From Pseudomonas alliivorans (GTDB lineage: Bacteria > Pseudomonadota > Gammaproteobacteria > Pseudomonadales > Pseudomonadaceae), in contig NZ_JAFFZW010000009.1 in NCBI RefSeq assembly GCF_017826695.1, positions 153,579-217,578 on the forward strand: a stretch of 64,000 bases of DNA, given 5' to 3'. Below, piece by piece: positions 8,067 to 16,268 of this stretch. Numbering within the stretch: the first letter of the stretch is position 1; every line of letters starts with the position of its first letter. The notes beneath the pieces are model-generated. The model was not told the origin of the DNA, did not search any database, and saw only the letters and a list, made by a program, of their open reading frames with translations. A program made the position numbers and the translations under genes.

Positions 8067-8501
8067 TTAACGCTTGTGCAGCGCCTTGCCGATAACCAGC
8101 GGGCCGGGGCCGGTGATTGCGAGCCCGGCAAAGAGGATCATCAGCAGCCAGGCGAATTGTCCCTGTTCCAGTGACCATTCGGGGTGAACGAAGAGCACCG
8201 CCACGGCCAGCACCGCCAGGACCGGCAGACACGCCAGTCGCGCCCACACGCCGAGTATCAGAAGCACCGGGCAAATCACTTCGGCAAAAACAGCCAGCCC
8301 CAGCGTCAAGGTGCCGCCGAGACCGAACGGGTCTTCGATGCGTTGTACTTCCACACTCCAGTGCATCAGCTTCGGCAATCCGTGCACTTGCAGTAACAGC
8401 AGCGAAACACTGACGCGCATGAACAGAAGTCCCCAGGCCAGCAGGGCCTGAGTGTATTTCGGCGACACGCCGGACTGAAGGTGCGATGCGTTGGGCAACA
8501 T
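8067..8501 (-). CDS. DoxX family membrane protein
   Basis: This 144-aa protein has four predicted membrane helices and the DoxX/SURF4-like core: LLFMRVSVSLLLLQVHGLPKLMHW near the start, then GLAVFAEVICPVLLILGVWARLA, and a last helix LLMILFAGLAITGPG. The family is linked to thiosulfate:quinone oxidoreductase subunits and to redox or detoxification modules, but many members are uncharacterised. It is divergently oriented from the alpha/beta hydrolase across 200 bp. It lies 124 bp upstream of the MscS gene on the same strand, so the two may be co-transcribed. Confidence 0.8.
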   Translation of the reverse strand: MLPNASHLQSGVSPKYTQALLAWGLLFMRVSVSLLLLQVHGLPKLMHWSVEVQRIEDPFGLGGTLTLGLAVFAEVICPVLLILGVWARLACLPVLAVLAVAVLFVHPEWSLEQGQFAWLLMILFAGLAITGPGPLVIGKALHKR

Positions 8502-8701
8502 GGTCTAGGATCTCTCGGGCAGGCTGGGCGTTGGCGAATTATGCGGCGAGCCGGTCGCCGGAAATTGTTTTGATGTGCCGAGTTCGCAGACAGGCAGATG
8601 GGCACATACACGCAATTACTGCGAGCGGACTGGATCGATACTGCTGCAGTGCGCCCGGACAACTGCGCCAGCCCGATCAACCCGACACGAGAGAGAACTG
8701 C

Positions 8702-9520
8702 ATGAGCACTTTCAAGACAAAAGACGGCACCGAGATCTATTTCAAGGACTGGGGAACGGGCAAGCCAGTGCTCTTCAGTCACGGCTGGCCGCTGGACGCG
8801 GACATGTGGGAATACCAGATGGAATACCTCAGCAGCCGGGGCTATCGCACCCTCGCGTTCGACCGTCGCGGATTCGGCCGTTCCGATCAGCCCTGGACCG
8901 GCTACGACTATGACACCTTCGCCGATGACATCGCCGCGCTGATCGAACACCTGGACCTGCGCGACGTGACGCTGGTGGGCTTTTCCATGGGTGGCGGTGA
9001 CGTGACCCGCTACATCGGCCGCCACGGCACCGGCCGTGTCGCCAAGCTGGCACTGCTGGGTGCGGTGACACCCTTTTTCATGAAAACCGATGACCACCCG
9101 CAAGGCGTGGACAAGTCGGTTTTCGATGGCATCAAGGCAGGCCTGCTGAAAGACCGCGCGCAGTTCATCTCCGACTTCGCCACCCCGTTCTATGGCACCA
9201 ATCAGGGCCAGACCGTTTCTGAAGGCGTGCTGACCCAGACGCTGAACATCGCACTGCTGGCTTCGCTCAAGGGCACCGTAGACTGCGTGACTGCGTTCTC
9301 GGAAACCGACTTCCGTCCCGACATGGCGAAAATCGACGTACCCACGCTGGTCATTCATGGCGACGGCGACCAGATCGTGCCGTTCGAGGCAACCGGCAAA
9401 TTGGCTGCCGAGATGATCAAAGGCGCTGAGCTGAAGGTCTACTCCGGCGCACCGCATGGCTTTGCGGTCACCCACGGTCAGCAGCTCAATGAAGACCTGT
9501 TGGCGTTCTTGGCTGATTGA
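8702..9520 (+). CDS. Alpha/beta hydrolase (non-haem chloroperoxidase / arylesterase type)
   Basis: The 272-aa cytosolic hydrolase shows the oxyanion-hole HGWP (28-31), the nucleophile elbow GFSMGG with Ser95, Asp223 in HGDGDQIVP and His252 in APHGFA, forming a complete triad. The DRRGFGRSDQPWTGYDYDTF segment is typical of the cofactor-free haloperoxidase/arylesterase group. ATG 8702 is chosen because GAGAGAA precedes it and the family N-terminus (STFKTKDGTEIYFKDWG) starts there. No signal peptide is seen. The physiological ester or lactone is unknown. Confidence 0.88.
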   Translation: MSTFKTKDGTEIYFKDWGTGKPVLFSHGWPLDADMWEYQMEYLSSRGYRTLAFDRRGFGRSDQPWTGYDYDTFADDIAALIEHLDLRDVTLVGFSMGGGDVTRYIGRHGTGRVAKLALLGAVTPFFMKTDDHPQGVDKSVFDGIKAGLLKDRAQFISDFATPFYGTNQGQTVSEGVLTQTLNIALLASLKGTVDCVTAFSETDFRPDMAKIDVPTLVIHGDGDQIVPFEATGKLAAEMIKGAELKVYSGAPHGFAVTHGQQLNEDLLAFLAD

Positions 9521-9690
9521 TGCCCACGCCAGCTGCCTGACAGTTGACCAGACCGTGGGCGGCGGATTGCCGGCGATGCCATCGGCTCAGGCACTGAGAT
9601 AGCGCCTGAACAAACGCATCGCCGACAAGCCGCCGCTCACAATAAGCAGCGTTTACCCCGTCAGCCATGCGCTGACTGAAGAGACGGGGG

Positions 9691-10539
9691 TCAGTCGGCC
9701 TGCACGGTCAGTTGATTCTGCTCACCCAGTCCGGCGATTCCCAAGCGAATGCGCTGGCCTGCCTTGAGAAAGACCGGTTCAGGTTTCACGCCCAGCCCCA
9801 CACCGGGCGGTGTACCGGTGGAGATGACGTCGCCCGGCTGCAGGCTCATGCAGCGGCTCAGGTAAGCAATCAACTGCGCGATGTTGAATACCAGCGTGCG
9901 GGTGTTGCCGTTCTGATAACGATGGCCGTCTACTTCCAGCCACAGGTCCAGCGAATGAGGGTCGGCAACCTCGTCGCGGGTCACCAGCCAGGGACCGAGC
10001 GGACCGAACGTGTCGAACCCCTTGCCCTTGTCCCAGGTACCGCCGCGCTCCAATTGCCATTCACGCTCGGACACGTCGTTGATCACGCAATAACCCGCCA
10101 CATGCTCCATGGCATTGGCTTCGTCAATATTGCGCCCGCCCTTGCCGATCACCACGCCCAGCTCCACTTCCCAGTCGGTCTTGACCGAGCCTCGGGGAAT
10201 CTCGATGTTGTCATTCGGGCCGCAGATGGCACTGGTCCACTTGTTGAAAATGACCGGCTCCCTGGGCACCTCCATATTGGACTCAGCCGCATGGTCGGCG
10301 TAGTTCAGGCCGATGCACACGAACTTGCCCACGTGGCCGACACAAGCCCCGATGCGCGGCTGGCCTGTGACCAGCGGCAGGCTCACGGGATTGATCGTTG
10401 CCAGGGCGGCAAGACCGGCCGGGGTCAGCACCTCGCCCGCAATGTCTTTGACATGGCCGGACAGGTCACGAATCTGATTGTCGGCGTCCAGCAGGCCGGG
10501 CTTTTCCGAGCCTTTGTCTCCGTAACGTAGCAGTTTCAT
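9691..10539 (-). CDS. Fumarylacetoacetate hydrolase family protein (2,4-diketo-3-deoxy-L-fuconate hydrolase-like)
   Basis: This 282-aa FAH-fold hydrolase has metal ligands Glu124 and Glu126 in DWEVELG and Asp155 in INDVSERE, and the GDVISTGTPPGVG loop at about 236-248. The ATG at 10539 has AGGAG upstream. It lies 38 bp after an SDR gene resembling 2-keto-3-deoxy-L-fuconate dehydrogenase. In the non-phosphorylating L-fucose route such an enzyme hydrolyses 2,4-diketo-3-deoxy-L-fuconate to pyruvate and L-lactate. Fold and ligands are seen; the substrate is inferred from the neighbour, and ureidoglycolate lyase-like annotation is the usual alternative. Confidence 0.82.
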   Translation of the reverse strand: MKLLRYGDKGSEKPGLLDADNQIRDLSGHVKDIAGEVLTPAGLAALATINPVSLPLVTGQPRIGACVGHVGKFVCIGLNYADHAAESNMEVPREPVIFNKWTSAICGPNDNIEIPRGSVKTDWEVELGVVIGKGGRNIDEANAMEHVAGYCVINDVSEREWQLERGGTWDKGKGFDTFGPLGPWLVTRDEVADPHSLDLWLEVDGHRYQNGNTRTLVFNIAQLIAYLSRCMSLQPGDVISTGTPPGVGLGVKPEPVFLKAGQRIRLGIAGLGEQNQLTVQAD

Positions 10540-10577
10540 CGGGTTCTCCTGTTGTCTGTCGAACATGCAAACCGGGG

Positions 10578-11312
10578 TCAGACGCTCATGCCGCCATCAA
10601 TGACGTGCACCGCACCCGACGTGTATGAAGACGCGTCAGAGCCAAGGTAAAGGACCAGTTGCGCGATTTCCTCGACGCTGCCTATCCGCCCCATCGGCTG
10701 GCGGTCGACGAACTGTTGATAGACCTGAGCCTCGCAAACACCTTGTTGTTCGGCCTGGGCAGCGATGCGCATTCGCAGCGAAGGCGAATCCACCGTACCC
10801 GGACAAATGGCATTGCAGCGAATACCCTGCCCAATGAAATCTGCCGCCACTGACTTGGTCAGCCCGATCACTGCCGCCTTGCTGGCAGTGTAGGCGAAGC
10901 GATTCGGCACGCCCTTCACACTTGAGGCCACCGATGACATGTTGATGATCGAACCGCCGCCACAGGCAAGCATGCCGGGCAGAAACGCCTGAATCATGCG
11001 GTACATGGCTGTGACATTGAGGTCCATGGAGCGCTGCCACGCGGCCTCGTCGCAGTCCAGAATAGTTCCTGCGTGCACGTATCCTGCACAGTTGAACAGC
11101 ACATCCACCGTGCCGATCCGCTCGCAGGCCAGCCGAATGTCCTGCGCCGACGTCACGTCCAGCCGAACGGCTTCAATTCCGTCAATGCCTTGCAGATTGT
11201 GCAGATCGATGTCGGTCGCAATGACCTCGGCGCCAGCGCTTGCGAACGCCTTGGCACTGGCCAGGCCAATGCCCTGCCCCGCCGCCGTGATGAGGACTCG
11301 CTTGTCGTTCAT
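10578..11312 (-). CDS. SDR-family dehydrogenase (2-keto-3-deoxy-L-fuconate dehydrogenase-like)
   Basis: This 244-aa classical SDR has the glycine-rich TAAGQGIG at 9-16, Asp34 at the end of beta-2 (favouring NAD+), NCAG at 74-77 and the catalytic Ser127, Tyr141 and Lys145 (YTASK). The C-terminal block RQPMGRIGSVEEIAQLVLYL and HVIDGG is shared with BDH2/DHRS6 and with 2-keto-3-deoxy-L-fuconate dehydrogenases. AAGGAG precedes the ATG at 11312. It is the first gene of a two-gene operon with the FAH hydrolase. The earlier enzymes of an L-fucose route (fucose dehydrogenase, lactonase, fuconate dehydratase) are not in this window. Confidence 0.82.
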   Translation of the reverse strand: MNDKRVLITAAGQGIGLASAKAFASAGAEVIATDIDLHNLQGIDGIEAVRLDVTSAQDIRLACERIGTVDVLFNCAGYVHAGTILDCDEAAWQRSMDLNVTAMYRMIQAFLPGMLACGGGSIINMSSVASSVKGVPNRFAYTASKAAVIGLTKSVAADFIGQGIRCNAICPGTVDSPSLRMRIAAQAEQQGVCEAQVYQQFVDRQPMGRIGSVEEIAQLVLYLGSDASSYTSGAVHVIDGGMSV

Positions 11313-11651
11313 GATGCTTCTCCTTGCGAAAGAACAGCACCGACAACCCTAGTTTGCCAACACCCTGCGCGCCGAGAATCGGACCGATGCCGCTGATTGA
11401 CGCTGAACTGGAAAGTCTGCACGCAGACGCCTTCATTTCGATGACGTCGAACCGGGCTTACTGTGCAGATACGGTCGAAGCTAACGCGGCAAACCTTTCA
11501 GATGCCTGAACGTAAAGGCCAATGAGCGAGTTGCCACATGGCGTTTTCTTAATAAATCGAATCTGCCGTTGGTGATAAAAACGGTCGATCTGCAACAGCG
11601 CAAGCAGCGCTGAATAGCGCCCTTGTATTCTATCCGCCGGAGGTTCCTCGC
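11313..11651. other. 339-bp divergent intergenic region, no gene recognised
   Basis: This separates the minus-strand SDR operon from the plus-strand methyltransferase and should hold both promoters. Short frames exist on both strands (for example plus-strand 11324-11509) but none has family character or a good ribosome-binding site. The last 80 bp are AT-rich (TTCTTAATAAATCG, GTGATAAAAACGG), consistent with the methyltransferase promoter. Confidence 0.45.
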
Positions 11652-12464
11652 ATGAACGACTATCTGTTAGGTCATTCTTCAGCAGAACTGGAACGCCTTA
11701 AATTCCAGGCGAACATTCTGTCGCCCATCACCACGCGCCTGTTGATAGAAAGCGGTCTGGAGCAAGGCATGCATGTGCTGGATCTCGGTAGCGGGCCGGG
11801 CGACGTCGCCATGCTGGCGGGCAGGCTTGTCGGGCCGAACGGCAGCGTCACGGGAATCGATCGCAGCCCGGAGGCCGTCGAACTTGCAAACTTCAGAGCC
11901 GCGGAAGCGGGGTTGAGAAACGTCAGGTTTGAAGTCTGTGATATTCAGGACTTTCAGAGCCCGTCACCTTTCGACTGCGTCGTGGGGCGCTACGTGATGA
12001 TTCATCAGAGCGATCCGGTCGCTTTCCTGCGTCAGGCGGCAAGCCTGGTCAGGAAAGGAGGAGCGCTGGCGCTCCATGAGGTGTTCATGTCGGGCACGCC
12101 GATGGAGTCGTTTCCAGATATTCCCATGCTGACCGATGCGGGGCAATTGATCGCCGCGGCCTTCGACACCGGTGGCGTGCGCCACGCTACGGCGGCACAC
12201 CTGGTCAAACACTTTTCAGAGGCAGGGCTGTCTCAACCTGAACTCTTTTGCCAGCGACACATTGGAGGGGGTGAGCACTCCTTCATGTACCACTGGGCCG
12301 CAGAAACGTTGAGAACCGTTTACCCGCATCTGATCAGTATCGGGCGGGTCACCGCCGACCCGGGATACCTGGAAACGTTTGAAGATCGCTTGAAAGCCGA
12401 GGCAATGGCGAGCCATGCGCAGATTTTCGGACCGAACCAGGTCACCGCCTGGGTCAGGTTATGA
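11652..12464 (+). CDS. SAM-dependent class I methyltransferase
   Basis: This 270-aa methyltransferase has motif I VLDLGSGPGD at residues 42-51, an acidic loop after beta-2 (TGIDRSPEAVE) and CDIQDF for the adenine-binding strand, followed by DCVVGRYVMIH at motif IV. GGAGG lies 8 nt before the ATG. The C-terminal half carries a cap region of the type seen in UbiE/arsenite- or small-molecule-methylating enzymes. The substrate cannot be told. It is a single-gene unit with its own terminator. Confidence 0.85.
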   Translation: MNDYLLGHSSAELERLKFQANILSPITTRLLIESGLEQGMHVLDLGSGPGDVAMLAGRLVGPNGSVTGIDRSPEAVELANFRAAEAGLRNVRFEVCDIQDFQSPSPFDCVVGRYVMIHQSDPVAFLRQAASLVRKGGALALHEVFMSGTPMESFPDIPMLTDAGQLIAAAFDTGGVRHATAAHLVKHFSEAGLSQPELFCQRHIGGGEHSFMYHWAAETLRTVYPHLISIGRVTADPGYLETFEDRLKAEAMASHAQIFGPNQVTAWVRL

Positions 12465-12550
12465 CAACCGGCGTTTGAGAAGAAAAATCGAGGTGCAACA
12501 CCTGCGGTCATAATTAATACACATCATGAGTACTAATATCGCAGCCAGTC

Positions 12551-12591
12551 GAACGGCCCCTGCGCTTCGTGCGCCGGGGCCGTTCTTTTTT
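12551..12591 (+). terminator. Strong rho-independent terminator after the methyltransferase gene
   Basis: GAACGGCCCC and GGGGCCGTTC pair, with an inner GCGC-TTCG-TGCGC extension closing on a stable TTCG-type loop, followed by six T residues. Confidence 0.88.
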
Positions 12592-12670
12592 AGCTGGCAA
12601 GCGGCGTCCAGACCCAGCCTGAACCTGCTCCAACCAGCGCAGAATCCTTGATGTCATCAGGAAAAACGTC

Positions 12671-14959
12671 ATGAACAACTGTTCGATAGCGCGCTCCCGT
12701 CGATTTCCGGTCACGCGTCTTGCGCTGCTCGTCTCTCTGAATTCAGTGTGCCTGTTCAGCCCGCCCAGCCAGGCCGATGAAATCCCTGCGGCACCCGCTG
12801 ACGAAGCGGCAACGACGCTAGGCACGGTGTCGGTCATCGGGCAGGGCGAGACGCGGCAGGTGCAGCGTGTCACGCAGAAAGATGTCGAGGCCTATTCCGC
12901 CGGCACAAGCCCGTTGAAAGTCCTGCAGCGTCTGCCTGGGGTCAATTTCCAGTCCGGCGATCCGCTGGGGCGTGAAGAAGGCAGTCAGCGCATCAGCCTG
13001 CGCGGATTCGACATGCACCACCTGGGCTACACGCTGGACGGCGTCACGCTGGGCAACATGAGCTTCGGCAATTTCAACGGCCTGAGCATCACCCGGGCGA
13101 TCATTGCCGAGAACATCAAGGGCAGCGAAGTGGCACCGGGCATCGGATCGTTGGGCACCGCATCGAACAGTGATCTGGGCGGCACCATCCAGTTCACCAC
13201 GTCCGATCCGGACAAGGAGTTCGGCGCGCGCCTGTCGCAAACGCTGGGCAGCTACGACACCCGCCGCGAATTCATTCGCGTGGACACCGGCGAGTACAAC
13301 GGCCTGTCGGCCTATGTGTCGGGCGAAAAATATGACGCAGATGCCTGGAAAGGCCATAACAATCCGCAGCAGTCGGACGCGGTGAACGCCAAGGTCAATT
13401 ACAACTTTGGCGACAACCGCATCAGTTTCTTTCACAGCACCTCATCCCACGATGAGGCCAACCTGCCTTCGTTGTCGCAGAGCATCATTCAGCGGCTGGG
13501 GTACAACTGGAGCTATTACACGCCGGACTGGACTCGCGCGGTCAATGCCGCCAACGGTATTTACACAGGCGGCGTGACCAGCGCGTCGGATGCCACTTAC
13601 AACGCCAGCAGCCTGCGCGATGACGAACTGGACATTCTCAATGGCAACTTCTCCCTCACCGACGATCTGGTGCTGGATGCCACGGTCTATCACCATCACG
13701 ACTCCGGGCGGGGCAACTCGTATTACCCTTTCATCTTCACCAGCGGCTCGACGACGGTGCCCAGTAACTCGATCCGCAGCACGGTGTATGGCATCGACCG
13801 TACCGGCTTCCAGACGTCGCTCACCTATTACCTGGGCCAACATGAAATCCAGGGCGGCTTCTGGATTCAGTCGAACAAGAACGACATCGCCCGCTACCTG
13901 TTCGATACCACCAACGCAACGCCGCAGAACCACATCGTCAAAACCAACGGCCTGCCATTGGCGGCCACCGTACTGGATCAGGATTACAACGACCTGACCC
14001 GACAGTTTTACCTGCGCGACACCTACACCCTGCTCGATGACCGATTGAAGCTCGAGTTCGGCGCCAAGAACACCGTGACCACGTCCACCGCCAGAGGCAA
14101 GGGCGGTGGTTACGCCAGCGGTTCGCTGGAAGCGCGGGATCGATTCCTGCCGCAAGCCGGTGCGACGTACAAGCTCGACGACGAGGACGAAGTCTTCACG
14201 TCCTACTCTGAGAATATGGCCGCATTCCCCAGCGGCGGCTACAGCCCGTTCTTCACCACGCAGGCCGCCGTCGATGCGCAAAACGGTTTCAAGGACCTCA
14301 AACCGGAAACCTCAAAAACCGTTGAACTGGGCGTGCGGCGCAGCACTGCGCTGTATTCGGCCTCGGCGGCGATCTACAGCACAAAATTCGATAACCGTCT
14401 GGTGGCCATCACCAATTGCACCGGCATTGTGATCTGCCAGAACGGCGTCGCCAATGTCGGCTCCGTGACCAGCCGGGGCATGGAATTGTCATTCGGCCTG
14501 ACGCCCGATGAGCACTGGCGCTGGTCCAACTCCCTGTCCTACAACCACAGCACTTACGATGACGACTACGTCAGCGCAGGCAATACGGTAGCGGTGAAGG
14601 GCAAGACGGTCGTCGACACGCCAAAGCTGATGTACGCCAGCAACCTGGACTGGAACTGGGAGCACTGGAACGCAGGCCTGCAGGGTAACTACCTCAGCAA
14701 GCGCTATTACACCTACACCAACGACTCGAGCGTCAGCGGCTACTGGGTGGCGAACGCCAATCTGGGGTATGACTTCGGCAAACTGGGCGCGGTGAAAGAC
14801 ACGAACCTGTCGCTGAACGTGGTCAACCTGTTCGACAAACGCTACATCTCCACCCTTAACACCGACGCCAGCGCAGCCACCGATCCGTTGGGCAACCTGC
14901 AGATTCTGCAGGTCGGTACGCCGCGCAGTGCGTTCGTGACATTGGGCGTGAAGCTCTGA
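12671..14959 (+). CDS. TonB-dependent outer-membrane receptor
   Basis: The 762-aa receptor has a signal peptide ending near PPSQA (residue 35) and a TonB-box-like TTLGTVSVIG at 48-57. The plug domain (about 65-175) contains PLKVLQRLPGVNFQ and the LGGTIQF end strand. A 22-strand barrel follows, with the conserved NLFDKRYIST near the C-terminus and a final LGVKL. AGGAAAAACGTC precedes the ATG. It converges with the ROK regulator gene and stands next to a ugp-like ABC operon, suggesting it imports the same substrate across the outer membrane. Siderophore receptors of this family are the main alternative, but no siderophore gene or Fur box is evident here. Confidence 0.92.
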   Translation: MNNCSIARSRRFPVTRLALLVSLNSVCLFSPPSQADEIPAAPADEAATTLGTVSVIGQGETRQVQRVTQKDVEAYSAGTSPLKVLQRLPGVNFQSGDPLGREEGSQRISLRGFDMHHLGYTLDGVTLGNMSFGNFNGLSITRAIIAENIKGSEVAPGIGSLGTASNSDLGGTIQFTTSDPDKEFGARLSQTLGSYDTRREFIRVDTGEYNGLSAYVSGEKYDADAWKGHNNPQQSDAVNAKVNYNFGDNRISFFHSTSSHDEANLPSLSQSIIQRLGYNWSYYTPDWTRAVNAANGIYTGGVTSASDATYNASSLRDDELDILNGNFSLTDDLVLDATVYHHHDSGRGNSYYPFIFTSGSTTVPSNSIRSTVYGIDRTGFQTSLTYYLGQHEIQGGFWIQSNKNDIARYLFDTTNATPQNHIVKTNGLPLAATVLDQDYNDLTRQFYLRDTYTLLDDRLKLEFGAKNTVTTSTARGKGGGYASGSLEARDRFLPQAGATYKLDDEDEVFTSYSENMAAFPSGGYSPFFTTQAAVDAQNGFKDLKPETSKTVELGVRRSTALYSASAAIYSTKFDNRLVAITNCTGIVICQNGVANVGSVTSRGMELSFGLTPDEHWRWSNSLSYNHSTYDDDYVSAGNTVAVKGKTVVDTPKLMYASNLDWNWEHWNAGLQGNYLSKRYYTYTNDSSVSGYWVANANLGYDFGKLGAVKDTNLSLNVVNLFDKRYISTLNTDASAATDPLGNLQILQVGTPRSAFVTLGVKL

Positions 14960-14970
14960 GGCGGCCGCCT

Positions 14971-16101
14971 TCAGACGAAAAAACGTTCCTTGAGAGGCAC
15001 CAGCGCTGCGCCGATGGCTGCGGCATCACCATTGGCTTCGCTGAGCAGCAACTGCGGACGCGGTGGCGGTGCCTGATAACGATGCGTACCCCAGAAGGTG
15101 GTCGACGCGATCAGACGCCGTCCCAGCGCAGGCGGCAACTGCCCGCCGAACACCACGGCCTGAGGATCGAACATGCCCGCCAGCGCATTGACCAGACGGT
15201 CCAGCGTCGGCTGGGTGCGTTTGATCCAGGTTTCGACACCCGGCCAGTCAGGATCGAAGCGTGCGCGCAGGTCCTCGACAGAGTCCACTTCAATGCCATT
15301 TGTGTGCAGTTCCTCGACCAGATAACGCAACGCCGGTCGATTGGCCGCTTCCTCATCGGTGTAGAGCGTGATCTCGCCCGCGTTGCCATGACTGCCGAAG
15401 TAAGGCTTGCCGTTGATGACCACGCCAGCGCCGAAACCGTAATTGAACGACAGGTAAATGAAGTTGCTGGCCCAGGCCCCTGCGCCCACCAGGCTCTCGC
15501 CAATGGCGGCCGTGGTCGCGTTGTTTTCGAGCCAGACTGGCATCTTGAACCACTCTTCCAGCACGGGCTGCAGATCCATCAACGACCAGTCGCGCAAAGG
15601 CTCTGGCGCATTGACCTGACGGTTTTCGAGAAAGAAGCCAGCGATGGCGAAGCCCATGCCCACCACCCGCTCGGGCTTGATGCCGTTGCGCTGCAGGACC
15701 CGTTCAATGGTCTTTTGCAGCGTATCCAGCGTGCTGTTACGGCTCAAAGGCGGCGTACGCAGGATTACCTGCTCCAGCACATTGCAGCCCAGATCGGCCA
15801 CGCAGACCACCGCAGATCCGGTGTTGATCGAAACGCCGATGGAATAGACCGCCTCGTTGACCAGTTCGATGCGCGGGCTGGGCTGACCACGGCCGTTCCT
15901 GACCCGCTCGCCACTGCGCAGCAACCCACGACCGATCAATTCCTCGATCAGTCGGTGTACGGATTGCTGCGCCAGATCCATCTCTGCCGAAACGGAGGCG
16001 CGAGTGATCGAGCCCCGACGACGAAGGATATCCAGCAGTTTGCGTTCATTGAGGCTCAGCGAAGGGGATGTATCAGGTGGAGTATCGAGATCAAAGGGCA
16101 T
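14971..16101 (-). CDS. ROK-family transcriptional repressor
   Basis: This 376-aa protein has an N-terminal winged helix-turn-helix (about residues 15-70, LLDILRRRGSITRASVSAEMDLAQQSVHRLIEE). A sugar-kinase-like ROK domain follows (GVSINTGSAVVCVADLG, LENNATTAAIGE, GFGAGVVINGKPYFG SHGNAGE). The usual Cys-rich zinc motif of ROK proteins is not seen. The start at 16101 (MPFDLDTPPD) lacks a clear ribosome-binding site; an upstream ATG at 16185 would add 28 residues. It is divergent from the ugp-like operon with a perfect inverted repeat between them, so it is probably the operon's repressor. The inducer is unknown, probably a phosphorylated or free polyol. Confidence 0.88.
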   Translation of the reverse strand: MPFDLDTPPDTSPSLSLNERKLLDILRRRGSITRASVSAEMDLAQQSVHRLIEELIGRGLLRSGERVRNGRGQPSPRIELVNEAVYSIGVSINTGSAVVCVADLGCNVLEQVILRTPPLSRNSTLDTLQKTIERVLQRNGIKPERVVGMGFAIAGFFLENRQVNAPEPLRDWSLMDLQPVLEEWFKMPVWLENNATTAAIGESLVGAGAWASNFIYLSFNYGFGAGVVINGKPYFGSHGNAGEITLYTDEEAANRPALRYLVEELHTNGIEVDSVEDLRARFDPDWPGVETWIKRTQPTLDRLVNALAGMFDPQAVVFGGQLPPALGRRLIASTTFWGTHRYQAPPPRPQLLLSEANGDAAAIGAALVPLKERFFV

Positions 16102-16204
16102 GGGTTCGACAGTCAGAGGGATGATTAAAACAGTCCGTGTGTAGAGCAGTGTATCGCCCGCCGCAGAAACGAATACTTCAATCATGAAAATTTAATAATG
16201 GAGC

Positions 16205-16235
16205 TACAGGTAACAAGTACTACACATTACCTGTA
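16205..16235. promoter_or_regulatory. Perfect inverted repeat, candidate ROK operator
   Basis: TACAGGTAA (16205-16213) and TTACCTGTA (16227-16235) form a perfect 9-bp inverted repeat separated by 13 bp. They lie 33 bp upstream of the ugpB-like start and in the only gap between the divergent ROK gene and the operon. A small AGTACT palindrome sits in the spacer. The position suggests the binding site for the neighbouring repressor. Confidence 0.6.
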
Positions 16236-16268
16236 TTAGATAGCTTCCAGTTCACGCGGAGTGCTTTC

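Noticed and set aside
9486..9668. Short minus-strand ORF between the hydrolase and FAH genes
   Set aside because: No ribosome-binding site, no conserved motif, and partial overlap with the hydrolase 3' end.
12671..14959. Siderophore uptake role for the TonB receptor
   Set aside because: Not excluded, but no siderophore genes, Fur box or FecR/sigma pair is nearby, while a ugp-like import operon is; kept as an alternative only.
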